From assembly GCA_025617745.1 (NCBI GenBank), contig CM046854.1:56012258-56076257 (forward strand): a stretch of 64,000 nt of DNA, written 5' to 3'. The stretch is from Heliocidaris erythrogramma. Taxonomy: Eukaryota > Echinodermata > Echinoidea > Camarodonta > Echinometridae. The position numbers and the translations under genes are program-made. Under the pieces are notes generated by a model, which had not been told where the DNA came from, searched no databases, and saw only the letters and a list, made by a program, of their open reading frames with translations. Below are positions 1 to 10,237 of this stretch, piece after piece; the stretch's first letter is position 1; each line of letters begins with the position of its first letter.

Positions 1-769
1 CTAGTTGAATTTTCATTAAATGTTACAAACATCCTGAGAGGGGGGCTTTTCCAGTTTTGTTTTTTAGGGTTGTCAAGTGTTATTTTCCTACCAGCTATGA
101 TGTCAGCTTTTATACTTTTTTCCATGTTAACCGACTACACCCATACTACTACCTTGTGGCAAATTTTAGTCTGTGGACTCTGTCGGGTAAATTATACCAT
201 TTTTTTGGGGGGGGGGGGGGGTGGGGGAATTCGAGAATAGTCGGATACCTCACTGCCCGAATATTATAATATTGTTGCTGCAGGACGTAAGAGGTGCTTG
301 CTGCAAGAAACAATCTAGGCCTAATTTCTTGATTGTATGAGCGAGCAAAGCAAGCGAACGAGAGAGAGAGAAAAAAGAAGAATTTTGTATCCTGAGAATA
401 GGTTCTAGCGTATTGTTATTCCGTTTTTATAATCTGTGTAACATGTTATCGGCATCTTCCGTTCTCATATTGGGAAGAGACTATTGGTCACAGGCCATTA
501 TTTCTGAAAATTCATCTCTTTAGCCCCTTTAGGTCAACTTGCCGCTCGATTCTTTTCAGTTATGTTGCTAACATTCTTTGAGTAGAAAAATAGCATAACA
601 TTAGCTGGAGATTCAAGATGCAAACCAAATAACTTCCATAAGAATATTACTTATTAATATAATTGGCATTGGTTTATATACATATATATGGCGATTATAT
701 TAATAACTAATTAATATCAATGAAAATATAATGGGCATTGGTAAATAACCCTAATAATGCTAGTGAGCG
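1..769. other. Non-coding AT-rich stretch, no gene seen
   Basis: I see no supported gene here. A G-run near 207-222 followed by GTGGGGG is a simple homopolymer. An AG-rich run lies at about 345-385. Short open frames in this stretch have no recognisable motif and cross the G-run. It may be intergenic DNA or an old repeat I do not recognise. Confidence 0.5.
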
Positions 770-777
770 AAGTTTTT

Positions 778-885
778 GAATTTTTGTTTTCTTCTCTTTC
801 CTTTCTGATTTCTTTTCTTTTTCTCTTCTTTTCATTTCTTTTCTTTTCTTCTTTCCTTTTCAACCTCTTCTTTTTTGCTTTTTCT
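778..885. repeat. Polypyrimidine (CT-rich) low-complexity tract
   Basis: A roughly 110-bp run is almost entirely T and C (TTTTCTTCTCTTTCC-like) on the plus strand. It is simple sequence with no coding signal. Confidence 0.8.
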
Positions 886-974
886 TTGGTTGGAACGCCC
901 CACTTATTTTAACCACTTATTTTTTACCCACTTATCATTTTATCCACTATTTTACCCTTTTTACGTATTTATTG

Positions 975-1300
975 TCGGTCTATCGGACCTTCTAACTATC
1001 GGACCCCTACTGAACCTTCGGACTACCGGACCCTTTTGCCGATTCGGTCTATAGAACCTTCTGTCTATTGGACCCTCTCGTACATTCGGTCTATCGAACC
1101 TTCTTCTATCTATCGGACCTTCTGACTATCGGACCCGTTGGTCATTCGATCTATAGAACCTTCGGACTATCGGACCCTCCTGCCGATTCGGTCTATAGAA
1201 CCTTCTGTCTACTGGACCCTCTCGTACATTCGGTCTATCGAACCTTCTATCTATTGGGTGTCGGTCTATCGGACCCGCTAACTATCAGACCTTCTAGCTA
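975..1300. repeat. Minisatellite built from a TCGGTCTATCGGACC-like motif
   Basis: Short units resembling TCGGTCTATCGGACCTTCT recur throughout. They are organised in a higher-order repeat: a block of about 85 bp at 1030-1115 recurs almost unchanged at about 1171-1253, giving a period near 140 bp. An ORF across it merely translates the repeat (VYRTF units) and is not a gene. The array abuts a LINE fragment, so it may be associated with a retrotransposon insertion. Confidence 0.8.
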
Positions 1301-1305
1301 TAGGG

Positions 1306-1700
1306 ATGACCCCGAATACCCTGTACAAGACAACAATACAGCCCTGTACAGACTATGCTTGTTCAGTTTGGGGCAACTGCTCTGATAAAAACAGGAATCT
1401 TATTGCGAAATTACAAAGACGTGCTGCTCGTATCGCGACCAAACAGTTTGACTACTCTGTAAGAAGCACAGATTTGTTTAGAGAATTAAATTGGCAACCG
1501 TTTGAAATTAGACGCAATTATTTTTAAAGTATTTTGGCATATCAATGCGTTTATGGTCTAGCTCCTTCAAGGTTATGCAATGAAATTGAAATGTACTTTG
1601 ATAGGCACGGATTCAACACAAGAAATGCTAATTCATTAAAGGTTCCCTTTTATGAAATTCTAATTCTTGGTATTTTGTACATGATACTCATCTAAATTGA
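1306..1700 (+). pseudogene. LINE reverse transcriptase C-terminal fragment
   Basis: The translation begins after the RT palm with a YKTTIQPCTDYACSVWGN-type segment and continues with QRRAARIAT and a tail resembling the carboxyl end of jockey/CR1-group LINE ORF2 proteins. A TAA codon interrupts it at about 1525; in the same frame the protein-like sequence continues (SILAYQCVYGLAPSRL). Everything upstream (endonuclease, catalytic RT) is missing, as expected of a 5'-truncated LINE copy. The family call rests on the general pattern; the exact clade is uncertain. Confidence 0.7.
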
Positions 1701-1842
1701 AAAATTACATCCGTTTGCAATAAATATGTATCAAAATATTTTTAAAATAATATTTTCCCCAGGTATTCATGTCCAAAACAGTCTGCTAAGCTCCGCCCCC
1801 TTTTAAACCCCGAATTCTCGTTCCGCGAGCATGATTGACGTG

Positions 1843-1850
1843 TGACGTCA
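1843..1850. promoter_or_regulatory. CRE-type site (TGACGTCA) upstream of the THAP ORF
   Basis: A perfect palindromic TGACGTCA lies about 107 bp upstream of the THAP start codon, the usual distance for a proximal CREB/ATF promoter element. The function is inferred from sequence alone. Confidence 0.45.
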
Positions 1851-1956
1851 CAAACCGACATTGCCGATGCTTGTTTACAATATTGCATATATATCACATG
1901 TGCAAACTAACTTTCTGTTGTATATACCACCTCGAAAACCACCTCTAAAGCGAAGT

Positions 1957-2238
1957 ATGCCGCAACGCTGCGTTGTTGCAGGTTGCAGCAACACCACAAA
2001 GGAGGGTGTCAGTCCACATTTATTCCCTAAAGACCCAAATATAAGAAGGAAATGGACCGCAAAAGTAAAATTAACTCGCGCCCATTGGAAGGGGCCGAGT
2101 GACCGCAGTGTTGTGTGCTCCGAGCACTTTTGTGCGGAGGACTTCGTCGATAGCACGGGGCTGCATGCGGCGTTTGGCATGAAGAAGAGGCCGTCTATCT
2201 ATCTATTGTCAACTATAACGGTACCTACACTTACTTAG
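1957..2238 (+). CDS. THAP zinc-finger domain ORF (probably a first exon)
   Basis: The start at 1957 gives a protein opening MPQRCVVAGCSN, the canonical beginning of a THAP domain. The C2CH ligands are visible: CVVAGC near residues 5-10 and CSEHF near residues 50-54, with a Trp in RRKWTAKV and the HLFPKD motif between. THAP domains bind DNA in a zinc-dependent way and occur in host transcription regulators and in P-element and Kolobok transposases. The terminal AVPTIF-like motif is degenerate (GMKKRPSIY) and the frame stops soon after, so either splicing removes the tail or this is a relic. A CRE palindrome lies about 107 bp upstream. An upstream ATG at 1867 would add 30 residues with no family similarity. 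Confidence 0.7.
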   Translation: MPQRCVVAGCSNTTKEGVSPHLFPKDPNIRRKWTAKVKLTRAHWKGPSDRSVVCSEHFCAEDFVDSTGLHAAFGMKKRPSIYLLSTITVPTLT

Positions 2239-3098
2239 TGTAGCAGCACAACGAAAACAAACAAGATAGCAGGAGAGCTAAGAGTTTTCTGGATATCAAT
2301 GTTAGAATTTACTAGAATCAAACGCTACCACCCAATGCACCAGTAAAGCTGCCCAAGCGCAAGCCCAGGCAGAGTCAGCAGGCGAACAACCAAACGGCGC
2401 GGTGTGTACCCATGCGCACATCGAGCTCACTGCCTCGATCAGCGAAGTATCAGCTCAGCCTCTCGGGCAATTTGCAAGCGTAAACAAGATTCATAATACG
2501 TGGATATGTGTGAATTAAACTTTAATCGGTAATTTATTATCAAAAATGAATTACCAGTTGTTATTCCCAAGTCTCCCGTCGATATCATCTCCGTTATTAA
2601 AATCAGGGACGTCTGTGTCACCCGGGGGGGGGGGGGGGCACTCACATATATATGTCACACATGTATGTGCCGCTGTGACGTCCCCCATTTTCAACCTTCT
2701 CGGGTCGCTCCCATGATATGCGATTTTCACTAACCGCACCTAGATTGGCTTCCGACTCGCTCCCTAGAATATGTGAAAACAATGCGCACAGCCCATTGTC
2801 CGGGAACGGTCGCTCCCTAGCCTCCCAGGCCAGGGCAGCGGGGGAGCTGGGCGGCCTAGTGCCCCCTAACTTAGTGCTAGCGGCGGCTCAGCGAGATCAA
2901 TCTGCATGCGACATCGAGTCAGTGCAGTGGCGCGGCATGTACAGCGTTAAAAACAGCGCTGCGACCGCTGACTCAGCTCATGCACCGTATGTGTACCAGA
3001 GTAGTGAGATCGCGAGCAGCTAAAATTAGCTCTGCCCATGAGCACTTTCGCTCCTTAGACCCTCAAAAATGAGCTTCCTCAATAAACTATTTAGCTCC
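2239..3098. other. Non-coding stretch with CpG-rich patches
   Basis: No supported gene. The segment 2330-2430 reads as a basic, coding-like stretch (KLPKRKPRQSQQ) that could be a second THAP-gene exon, but I cannot define its splice sites. A G-run lies at about 2623-2637. The region 2720-3020 is GC-richer and open in one frame without recognisable motifs. Confidence 0.4.
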
Positions 3099-3335
3099 TT
3101 AGCCCCCTGTTTTGAGATTGGCAGCGGCACACCCACATCCAAAAACAGGTTGAGTGCCCCCCCCCCCCCCACGGGCTCTGTCATCATCAGAATCTTGTCC
3201 AGAATCCGACATGTCTGGCTCAAACATATACGGCCGGCCCCCTAATTCCTCTTCAATTTCTTCTGGGACTTGATGCTCCAAATCAGATATATCTGATCCT
3301 GAATAAGTGTCCTCGCTGTCCGAAGAAGATGCCAT
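3099..3335 (-). CDS. Acidic N-terminal exon, possibly of a P2X7-C-terminus-like protein
   Basis: The minus-strand ORF starts MASSSDSEDTYSGSDISDLE, is strongly acidic and contains RPYMFEPDMSD. Ser/Asp-rich starts followed by a PYxFEP motif are common in invertebrate proteins with the P2RX7 cytoplasmic (C-terminal) zinc-binding domain, but that domain itself is not visible. After residue 55 the frame runs into a C-tract (plus strand 3158-3171) and becomes glycine-rich, so the real exon probably ends near codon 55. Two CRE palindromes lie about 150 bp upstream on the coding strand. Family assignment is tentative. Confidence 0.35.
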   Translation of the reverse strand: MASSSDSEDTYSGSDISDLEHQVPEEIEEELGGRPYMFEPDMSDSGQDSDDDRARGGGGGTQPVFGCGCAAANLKTGG

Positions 3336-3477
3336 CGTTGATGTAGGATTTTGTCTTTAAAAAGCTAAAATGAAGGGCTGAAATGGCACGAAGATGAAGG
3401 GATCTACACGAAGTTCAATAGCCTATAACGCACACACATATACTGATCCAGCTTGTGTGAGTCGAGCGTTCTGCGTG

Positions 3478-3497
3478 TGACGTCACATGACGTCATC
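3478..3497. promoter_or_regulatory. Two CRE-type sites 10 bp apart
   Basis: TGACGTCA at 3478-3485 and ATGACGTCAT at 3488-3497 are both CRE palindromes about one helical turn apart. They lie about 150 bp upstream of the minus-strand acidic ORF and could be its promoter elements. Confidence 0.4.
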
Positions 3498-3631
3498 GAT
3501 CGCTGGACCGATTTTCCCAAATTTTTAGGGGCGTTCCCAGTTATTTTTTTATTTTCAAGTTTACAGATTAATGAATGGAATTCAGGTAATATGGTTGACA
3601 GATCTGGATTCACAGTAGAAAAGTCTATTAA

Positions 3632-4564
3632 AGTAGAACGTTAATGATTTTAAATATTGGCTTAATACTTATTATTGCGTAGATGGCATAAATTAAACAA
3701 GGTTATCCAAATTCAACGCTTGGAAACATTTGAAGTAATGATTATTATCATTATAAAACGGTAAAATACAGCCCCCGATATAGCAGCTGAAGAGCTCCTC
3801 GAACGCTGCTGAGATATGTGACGACACACCATGGACCAGTTCTGTCTAAGCAGACGATGTCCCATAACATATCTTACACATTTTTCAGAGCCTATTTTGT
3901 CATCTCCTCTTCACTTATTTCTCTTCCTTCACTAGCGTCAGTCTTAATGTTAGTCTGTTGCCTCACTCTTAACTTCGTGTATGGTATTATTTTGATGAAA
4001 AATGCAGCGTTAAAAAAATAAAGGAATCAGTCACTTGTAAACAAAATAAGACGCCATTGTATTTTCAGCTGCTTGCACCGGGGCATGTTCGGCGTTTCAA
4101 GAGGGAACGAATACCATCCTGCTATTATTCGGAGGGCTTTTCAATTTGAAAGTGGGGTTTATTTCATTGATCATTGACCCGTCTCCTGTGTATTTACAAT
4201 CAAACGGTTTTAGCTATCAGAATCAGTTTCACTTTCCCTTTATAATGGTGTGAAATAAGGTCATGTTTAAATACACCAAACTCTTTATAATTTGATAAAT
4301 AATTGCATTGCAATTACGTTCATTCATTATAGGATGTCGTCTGCTTAAGCAGGATCGATCCCGAGTGTGACGACATCAAAACATCGCTATATTTCTGGCG
4401 AATCCTCGGATATTCCAGATGCTGAGAAGAGCTTTTATTTGTGTTGTTTTTATAATCATCAGATACGCAGTTGACATAAAACTTATACGATTGCCATCTG
4501 TAAGCTTCCCAGTTTCTAATGATACATTAATTGCCATATTTGTGATTTTCTTTGAATAGCTACT
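3632..4564. mobile_element. TTAA-flanked MITE, copy 1 (933 bp)
   Basis: The element is bounded by TTAA at 3628-3631 and 4565-4568, with short inverted termini (AGTAG...CTACT). A near-identical 932-bp copy lies in inverted orientation at 49867-50798, also between TTAA sites. Inside, two segments of about 50 bp (about 3818-3868 and 4326-4378) are imperfect inverted repeats sharing a GATGTCGTCTGCTTA-like core. No transposase is encoded. TTAA duplications are typical of piggyBac and Kolobok transposons; the termini alone do not distinguish them. Confidence 0.85.
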
Positions 4565-4635
4565 TTAAATGAAGTTCCTTTGTAATTCCATAAAATGGGA
4601 CCTTTAAATGCTGTTTTACCTAAACCCAACATTGA

Positions 4636-4790
4636 AAGTTTCAAGCAATCCTATAAATATGCTGCTATCAAATTATGGAATTCCCTGCCAACATCTCTCC
4701 AAAATCTTCAATCTCTCCAGTCGTTTAAACGTTTATAAAGAAGAACTTTCAATTAATTTGCTCTCAAACAGTAGGCTTTCCCCCATTTTC
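4636..4790 (+). pseudogene. LINE ORF2 extreme C-terminal fragment
   Basis: One frame reads SFKQSYKYAAIKLWNSLP followed by LQNLQSLQSFKRL, the conserved end of jockey/CR1-group LINE proteins (YxAxxLWNxLP...). Frame breaks follow immediately. It directly precedes the truncated Gmr1 LTR, so it is probably older flanking DNA. Confidence 0.65.
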
Positions 4791-4825
4791 CTGATTGAAA
4801 AAAATGATTTCATATACAACATTTT

Positions 4826-5805
4826 TTACTACATAAATTTAAATTTAAATATATGTATTTGCAAACATTTGGTATGACATGATATAAAAAAATACAAATT
4901 TTAGCTACAAATACAGTACATGTAACTAGCAAAGACAATTTCTCAGCTGGGAAACTCCTAATCACAGAGTATGAATGCCAGGTATACATGTACATGTAAG
5001 TCCAGATTGTTCTTGTAGAGTAAGATTGCTGCTAATCCACAATGATAATCCCGAATAGAAAATCTAAATGTTATGTTATCCAACTGGAAAAATAAGATTC
5101 CAGAAGATCCAGCAGAAGAATGTCCAATGTAATTCAGGAAGTCATTGATGTCGACAATGTCAAAGATGATGTCGATAATGATGTCAATCAGAATGTCAAA
5201 TATGTCAAGGATGGTGTCCAAGATGAAGTCCAAGATGAGGTCTGAGATGATCTCCACATGTTGATATCAATATGATCAATATCAGATGGTGTTAACTGAG
5301 AACTTATGCAATATATGTTCCACGATGTGAGTCAGGGTATAAATTCTGAAATTTCTGTGCAAGTTCCCAGCTTATATACAATCTCAACCTGTAATTAGAA
5401 TTTTCTACCTTCTACTACACTATTCATGAAGGTTTGGAACTCCCTTGTAAGTTCTACATAGTTCTTGTTGTAACAAACAAACGAAGGGGATTCCCATGAT
5501 CGATCTATAGAATAATTGCAATGTTACACTCTTACTAAGAGGTTCATGCAAAGGTCAGGATAATCAAAACATTCCAACATGTAATTACACTTTTACTATC
5601 CTACAGTACATCACACATAATGTACAGATCTAGAATGTTCTCTCTACTGGATGTGCATTATGATTATTTCACTGCTACACAGCACATTCACTTTTCACAT
5701 AAGAAGAATAATTTCTCTTCTGGGAAATTTCTATGTTCATAAAACGGCACAAAACTGGACAAATAATTTCCTTCCAGAAGATTCCTTAATTATATATATA
5801 TAACA
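4826..5805 (-). repeat. 3' LTR of the Gmr1-type element (truncated on its plus-strand left side)
   Basis: It is similar to 22103-23171 over most of its length, for example the GATCTCCACA...TTGATATCAAT and CTTCCAGAAGATTCCTTAA segments. On the minus strand it begins TGTTATA right after a polypurine tract. The roughly 90 bp that should lie beyond about 4826 (matching 22103-22190) are not recognisable, so that end is lost or diverged. It holds a short GATGTC minisatellite (about 5146-5250) that is also present, with a different unit number, in the other LTR. Confidence 0.75.
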
Positions 5806-5816
5806 CCTCCCCCACC
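5806..5816 (-). other. Polypurine tract of the Gmr1-type element
   Basis: On the minus strand GGTGGGGGAGG immediately precedes the LTR start TGTTATA, the position and composition expected of the plus-strand primer for reverse transcription. Confidence 0.7.
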
Positions 5817-5991
5817 TGGAAAAATAAAGCTTTACCATAGTAAGGGTTACTTTAAGATTCAACCTGTTTCAAATTATCCAGATAAGCCTTTCATCCTGTA
5901 CAAAGGCATTACATATCACACATGTATTTAAGGATCAGCAAAAAAGAAAAATACAATTATAAAATGACAAACTTTGTCACAAAAAAGAGTA

Positions 5992-7275
5992 ATTTCTCTC
6001 TTTACATTCTTGAAAGAGCATCAGCAATCACATTATTCTTTCCACGAATATGTACAAAGGTTGGAGCATAAGGCTCCACCTGTACAGTCTTTGGTTCTTT
6101 GTTTTGAATTTCTCCAAGAACACAAGAGGGTTATGGTCTGTGTAGACCATGATATCACCATTACTGTTGGTTAGGTACACCTCAAACTGCTGGAGAGCGA
6201 GTATGAGACTCAGAGCCTCTTTTTCGATAGTGGAATACTTCTGATGATATTGGGTGAGTTTCTTTGAGAAGTAACAGACTGATTTTTCAAAGCCTTCTTC
6301 ATCCTCTTTGAGCAACACTGCTCTCACTCCAACATCACTGGCACTCAAAAGCCACCTTAAATGGCTTTGTGAAGTTTGGAGCTGCCAAAACGTGCTCATT
6401 GACCAAAATGGCCTTCAACTTCTCAAATGATCTCTGACATGCATCAGACCATACATACTTCACTTTTGCTTTCAGCAAGTTTGTCAGTGGACTAACCACA
6501 GTACTGTAATTTGGAACGAACTTCCTGTAGAAACCACTCATACCTAGGAATCTGAGCAACTCTTTCTTAGTTGTGGGAATGGGGAAGTCTAAGAAGCCTG
6601 AATCTTTGCTTCTCTCGGTAGCACTTGCCTCTGACCAACCACATGACCAAGATAAGTGACCTTTGCCTTGCCAAATTCACTCTTCATCTTTCATCTAGTC
6701 TATCAAACAGTAATCTCAAATGATTGAGATGGTCATTCAATGTATCGCTGTACACTAAGATGTCATCTATGTACACAACACAATTGTCAAGCCCAGCAAT
6801 CACCTGATTTGTCAATCTTTGAAAGGTTGCTGGTGCATTTTTCATTCCAAAAGGCATGACTTTGCATTGAAATAAGCCATCCGGTGTGACAAAGGCTGAT
6901 ATTTCTTTGGCTCGGTCAGTCAGTGGCACCTGCCAATATCCCTTCAGCAAGTCTATCTTAGTGACAAAGGCAGAGTTCCCAACCCTATCAATACAATCTT
7001 CCAACCTAGGAATTGGATATGAGACGGTCTTAGTGATTGCATTTACCTTGCTGTAATCTATACAAAATCTCTGAGAGCCATCCGGCTTTGGGACCATTAC
7101 AATAGGGGAACTCCAACTACTCTGACTTGGTTCGATTATGTCATTATCTAACATGAACGGATTTCCTCATTCACTTTTTCCAACCTGCTTGGATTAAGTC
7201 TATACGGATGTTGTTTGATAGGTTTTTACATCACCTAAATCTACATCATGTACAGTCAAGGCAGTACGACCTGGT
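5992..7275 (-). pseudogene. pol: Reverse transcriptase and RNase H of the Gmr1-type element (frameshifted)
   Basis: Segments in order are: HPYRLNPSRLEKVNEEIR before about 7155; RT core 7154-6684 with VPKPDGSQRFCIDY, DLLKGYWQ, MPFGMKNAPATFQ and the catalytic YIDD box; FLGMSGFYRKFVPNYS (6559-6490); and RNase H with SDASDVGVRAVL, YSTIEKEALS, VYTDHNPL and, at the end, NNVIADALSRM with a stop near 5992. These are canonical Ty3/gypsy motifs. Frame changes occur at about 7155, 6680-6560 and 6400, and the thumb/connection part at 6560-6690 is damaged. RT/RH sits downstream of the integrase, which is the Gmr1 hallmark. Confidence 0.85.
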
Positions 7276-7276
7276 C

Positions 7277-7541
7277 TATCTTTACACACATGCTTTACAC
7301 ACATGGGTACCCGGTAGGATGGCGAAAGTTAATGTCCTTTGCTTAGCATGTGTGCGCTTAACAGGCGACTGGCTGGAATGCTCTCCAGGGAGTGGAGAAT
7401 GTGCATACACTGTGTGCGGGCGTGCCAGAATCCAGTGACCGGGGTAATAATATATATCAGCGCTTTGATCCAGTTTCGGAAAGGCGCTTTACAAATGCCA
7501 GGTATTATTATTATTATTATTATTATGCTTATAATCTTTCA
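7277..7541 (+). mobile_element. SINE-like insertion ending in an (ATT)n tail
   Basis: The segment interrupts the pol frame between LxHVFxDxPGRT-type coding on either side. It carries a GGGTACCCGGTAGGATGGC head-like block, a GCGCTTTACAAATGCCAGG segment and a (TTA)n tail at about 7505-7528. A relative with a GGTACCTGGTAGGATTTAT-like block and an (ATT)n tail is at about 51990-52246. The combination suggests a SINE family; I do not see clear A and B boxes, so the RNA ancestor is unknown. Confidence 0.6.
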
Positions 7542-7570
7542 ACAAGCCAGATATGTCAATTCTCTATTCG

Positions 7571-8060
7571 TCAGAGATGTTTCAGTGCATCATCCAAATT
7601 TTCTAACATCTCTGAGTTAGACAATTTCACTCCACATGGTTCATTTTTAGACACATCTGTGTGAGACAATCCACTCTCTGTCTCTACATTGCATTCATTT
7701 ACATCTTCTAGTTTCTCTTCTTTCACAACATGTGCCATACCTACTGGCTGATTATTAGCCTCACGTTCAAAGTATTCTTTCAGCATGTTTACATGACATA
7801 CTCTTTGACTCGTTCTTATGTCAGGGGTACTGATCACATAGTTGACATCATTCAGTTTCTTTTTGACAGTGTAGGGACCACTAAACCTAGCTTTCAAGGG
7901 CTCACCTAGCAAAGGCAACAACACAAACACCCTATCTCCAGGCTTGAAGTTGCGCTCTATTGCCTTTTTGTCTGCCTGTGTTTTCATTTTAGCTTGCGAC
8001 ACTTTCAAGTGTTCCTTGGCTACCTCACAAGCCTTTGAGAGCCTTTCTCGAAACTTTGAT
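7571..8060 (-). pseudogene. pol: Integrase C-terminal (GPY/F) segment of the Gmr1-type element
   Basis: The frame reads KFRERLSKACEVAKEHLKVS up to the DIRS junction at 8060, then FKPGDRVFVLLP, LKARFSGPYTVKKKL and VCHVNMLKEYF. GPY/F-type modules end many gypsy integrases and help bind DNA or chromatin. The N-terminal and catalytic parts continue beyond the inserted DIRS element at 13062. After it, the minus-strand sequence passes into the linker toward RT, interrupted by the SINE. Confidence 0.85.
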
Positions 8061-8068
8061 ATTTACTG

Positions 8069-8218
8069 CACTGCGCTATACTTACCTATATCATCTCATC
8101 AAATTGCTATTCATTACCCACAACTCGAATAGCCACCGGTAAAAACTCCTCGAAAGAGTCTTAATTCTAAAACTGCCCTCGGCGCACACAGGAAACCCGT
8201 CTGCCCGCAGAGCATATA
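8069..8218. repeat. Left inverted terminal repeat of DIRS copy 2
   Basis: It is the reverse complement of 12884-13027 with few differences; the shared core includes GAATAGCCACCGGTAAAAAC and CTGCCCTCGGCGCACAC. Long ITRs are diagnostic of DIRS-group elements rather than of LTR elements. Confidence 0.85.
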
Positions 8219-8293
8219 ATGCCCCTACATTCCGCCTATACTCCCTCTTTCGTTACCACGCTCAAGTTGTGAAAACAGCCACAGAAAGCCACT

Positions 8294-10237
8294 ATGTCGG
8301 AAAATAATACTTCCGCCAAGAAAATGGACAAAAATGGTTCGGTAATTAATAAGCCGACCACTAATGATCAAACCCCCATATTATCCAACCCCAAGTCCAA
8401 GACTCGGCAAATGCTAAGCCGAAAAATCAAGACAATCGGTCTACAATGACATCCAAGACCAATACCAAACCCAAAGGGAGAAAAAACCAGAGATAATAAA
8501 AATAAATCCAAGGACGATAACCTTCCCAGGGACATCGGTAGTGAAGGGGATGAGGGGAGTTTTAGCTGCTCCTCTAGATTGAGTAAGACTCGCAACAAAG
8601 ACAGTCTGATTCAAATGTCGATCTCTCAGAGACCCCCGCTGTTCCTTCAAAGAAAAGTTGTAGGGGGGGGGGGAGCCCCAAGCTCATGCCCCTGCCTTGC
8701 TCCCAGAACCCGCAGAGGCAGGGGATTGGATTATTTAGGCCTTGCAAGCTATTCTGCCCCCGATATAACGCGAAGGATTAATGCAACAGTCTTTGCTTCA
8801 GTCATCGCCGGGCCCCCGGGCGGGGGATTATGCTGACCGGCACGGAGCTACTCGCACAATCTCAACCCACCCAGACCCCGACCCGCTTGACCAGCGGAGC
8901 CCAGCGGAGTCGGAGAGACGAGGCCACCCGAGACATCCCTCTAATGATTACACGGCATCTCGTCTAGAAAAGGGAAATAACAGGAGCCCTAGGCCTAGCC
9001 CACGGAGAAGGGATATTTCTATAATTGGCGACTCGGATTCTGAATTCGACTACCATCGCCCAATCACCTCCCGGGGGAGGAATTGGGAGGATTTCTCTCT
9101 GTCAGACTCACAAAGCTCCGTTGTGCATTCCCTCCAATCGGCACAAGGTACGTCCACCGTATATGATCACGGGAAACGCTCACGAGAACGATTACGGGAC
9201 GACAACGAGCTTCACGGAGAGACGGCTTTAAGACATCAAGCTGCTCGTCTCTTGACGAAATACTGCCCTCAACTGCGGGCTGAGGACAGTGAGCAGTCTA
9301 TTTTGTGGCTGGATTCCACATTCAGACGCCAAGATGAGACTTTACCGGGTATTAAAATGGACGCCCCTTATAAGTCCTGTTATTGGAGTTTGGACAGACA
9401 GCGTTCACAGCTTAAACCCGCTGGTAAGGAGGTATTGAAGGATTATCGTTTTGCTACTCAGGATTTTGAAAAGTTCTTAGCAACTCCGTCGGTCCCAGAA
9501 GTAGCTTATCGCGTCGGGGATGCGGGGCGAAGAAATCCAGAGCGGGAAGCAGCCACAATGCTCTTCGCGCCCGGAGCTTCCGTACTGCCGACTGGCACAT
9601 CTCCGCCCTCGATACTGCCGCTCGGAGTGGTATGAGACTAGCAATATATCAGGGGTGCCTACTAACCGCCCTTAACGAGGCTGAGAGACTTGGTCGTTCC
9701 CCCTGCGTCAAGAAACTAGTGTTGGAATCACTTTCTAAAATTGCTGACCTACAATATGAAAAAGCTGCACGATCAGCACTCCTTTGCACAAGATTGAGGA
9801 GATCCAAGGTGCTCGACGCCCTCAAGATTGAGAAAGAGGCCGCTAAACTTCTATGCAAACTACCATGTGAAGGTAAGGACCTTTTCAATAACCATTTTCA
9901 AGAGGTTCTCGAGGAGTCTATTTCGGCTAGTGCTACCGCCGATAAGACCTTTTACAAGCTCTCGTCTAGACCTAGTTCGTCTGGCTATAGACCGTCACAA
10001 TCCCAGACAACCCCCTGCTCTAACTCCAGACCCCAGTCTCGTTCCTATGGCGAGCAGAGGGAGCCATCATTTCCTAACCACCCACACCCCTATAGTAAGG
10101 TGAGGCATGAAGGGGCTCGTGAAGAGAGCCGCAAGAAATCTCGGGACTTTTGGAGCACCCGGGGCGGAGGGCGCGACCGCCAGTCCCAGTTCCAGCGTAC
10201 TGATTTCAAGGCCCTTGCCCGTAGCCAGCACTTTTGA
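8294..10237 (+). pseudogene. gag: Gag-like ORF1 of DIRS copy 2 (frameshifted)
   Basis: The start at 8294 (MSENNTSAKKMDKNG) runs to a stop at about 8447. The protein then continues in other frames (8781-9540, then about 9540-10237). The middle part HQAARLLTKYCPQL and the segment SGMRLAIYQG...LQYEKAARSALLC correspond to ALLSKYLPEL and SGMRLAAFQG in the gag of DIRS copy 1. The C-terminus is Arg/Gly/Ser-rich (RGGGRDRQSQ), suggesting nucleic-acid binding. At least two frameshifts make it non-functional. Confidence 0.75.

Noticed and set aside
57-269. Short ORF at the window start
   Set aside because: It crosses a G homopolymer, has no motif, no splice context and no neighbour evidence.
975-1300. 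CRISPR-like alternation of repeats
   Set aside because: Units are diverged, contiguous and without unique spacers of constant length; the surroundings are eukaryotic. It is a minisatellite.
2718-3023. 101-codon ORF in the GC-rich patch
   Set aside because: No recognisable domain, no conserved start context and unusual composition; insufficient support.
4958-5257. Asp/Ile-rich ORF inside the LTR
   Set aside because: It translates the GATGTC minisatellite of the Gmr1 LTR and is not conserved as a frame in the second LTR.
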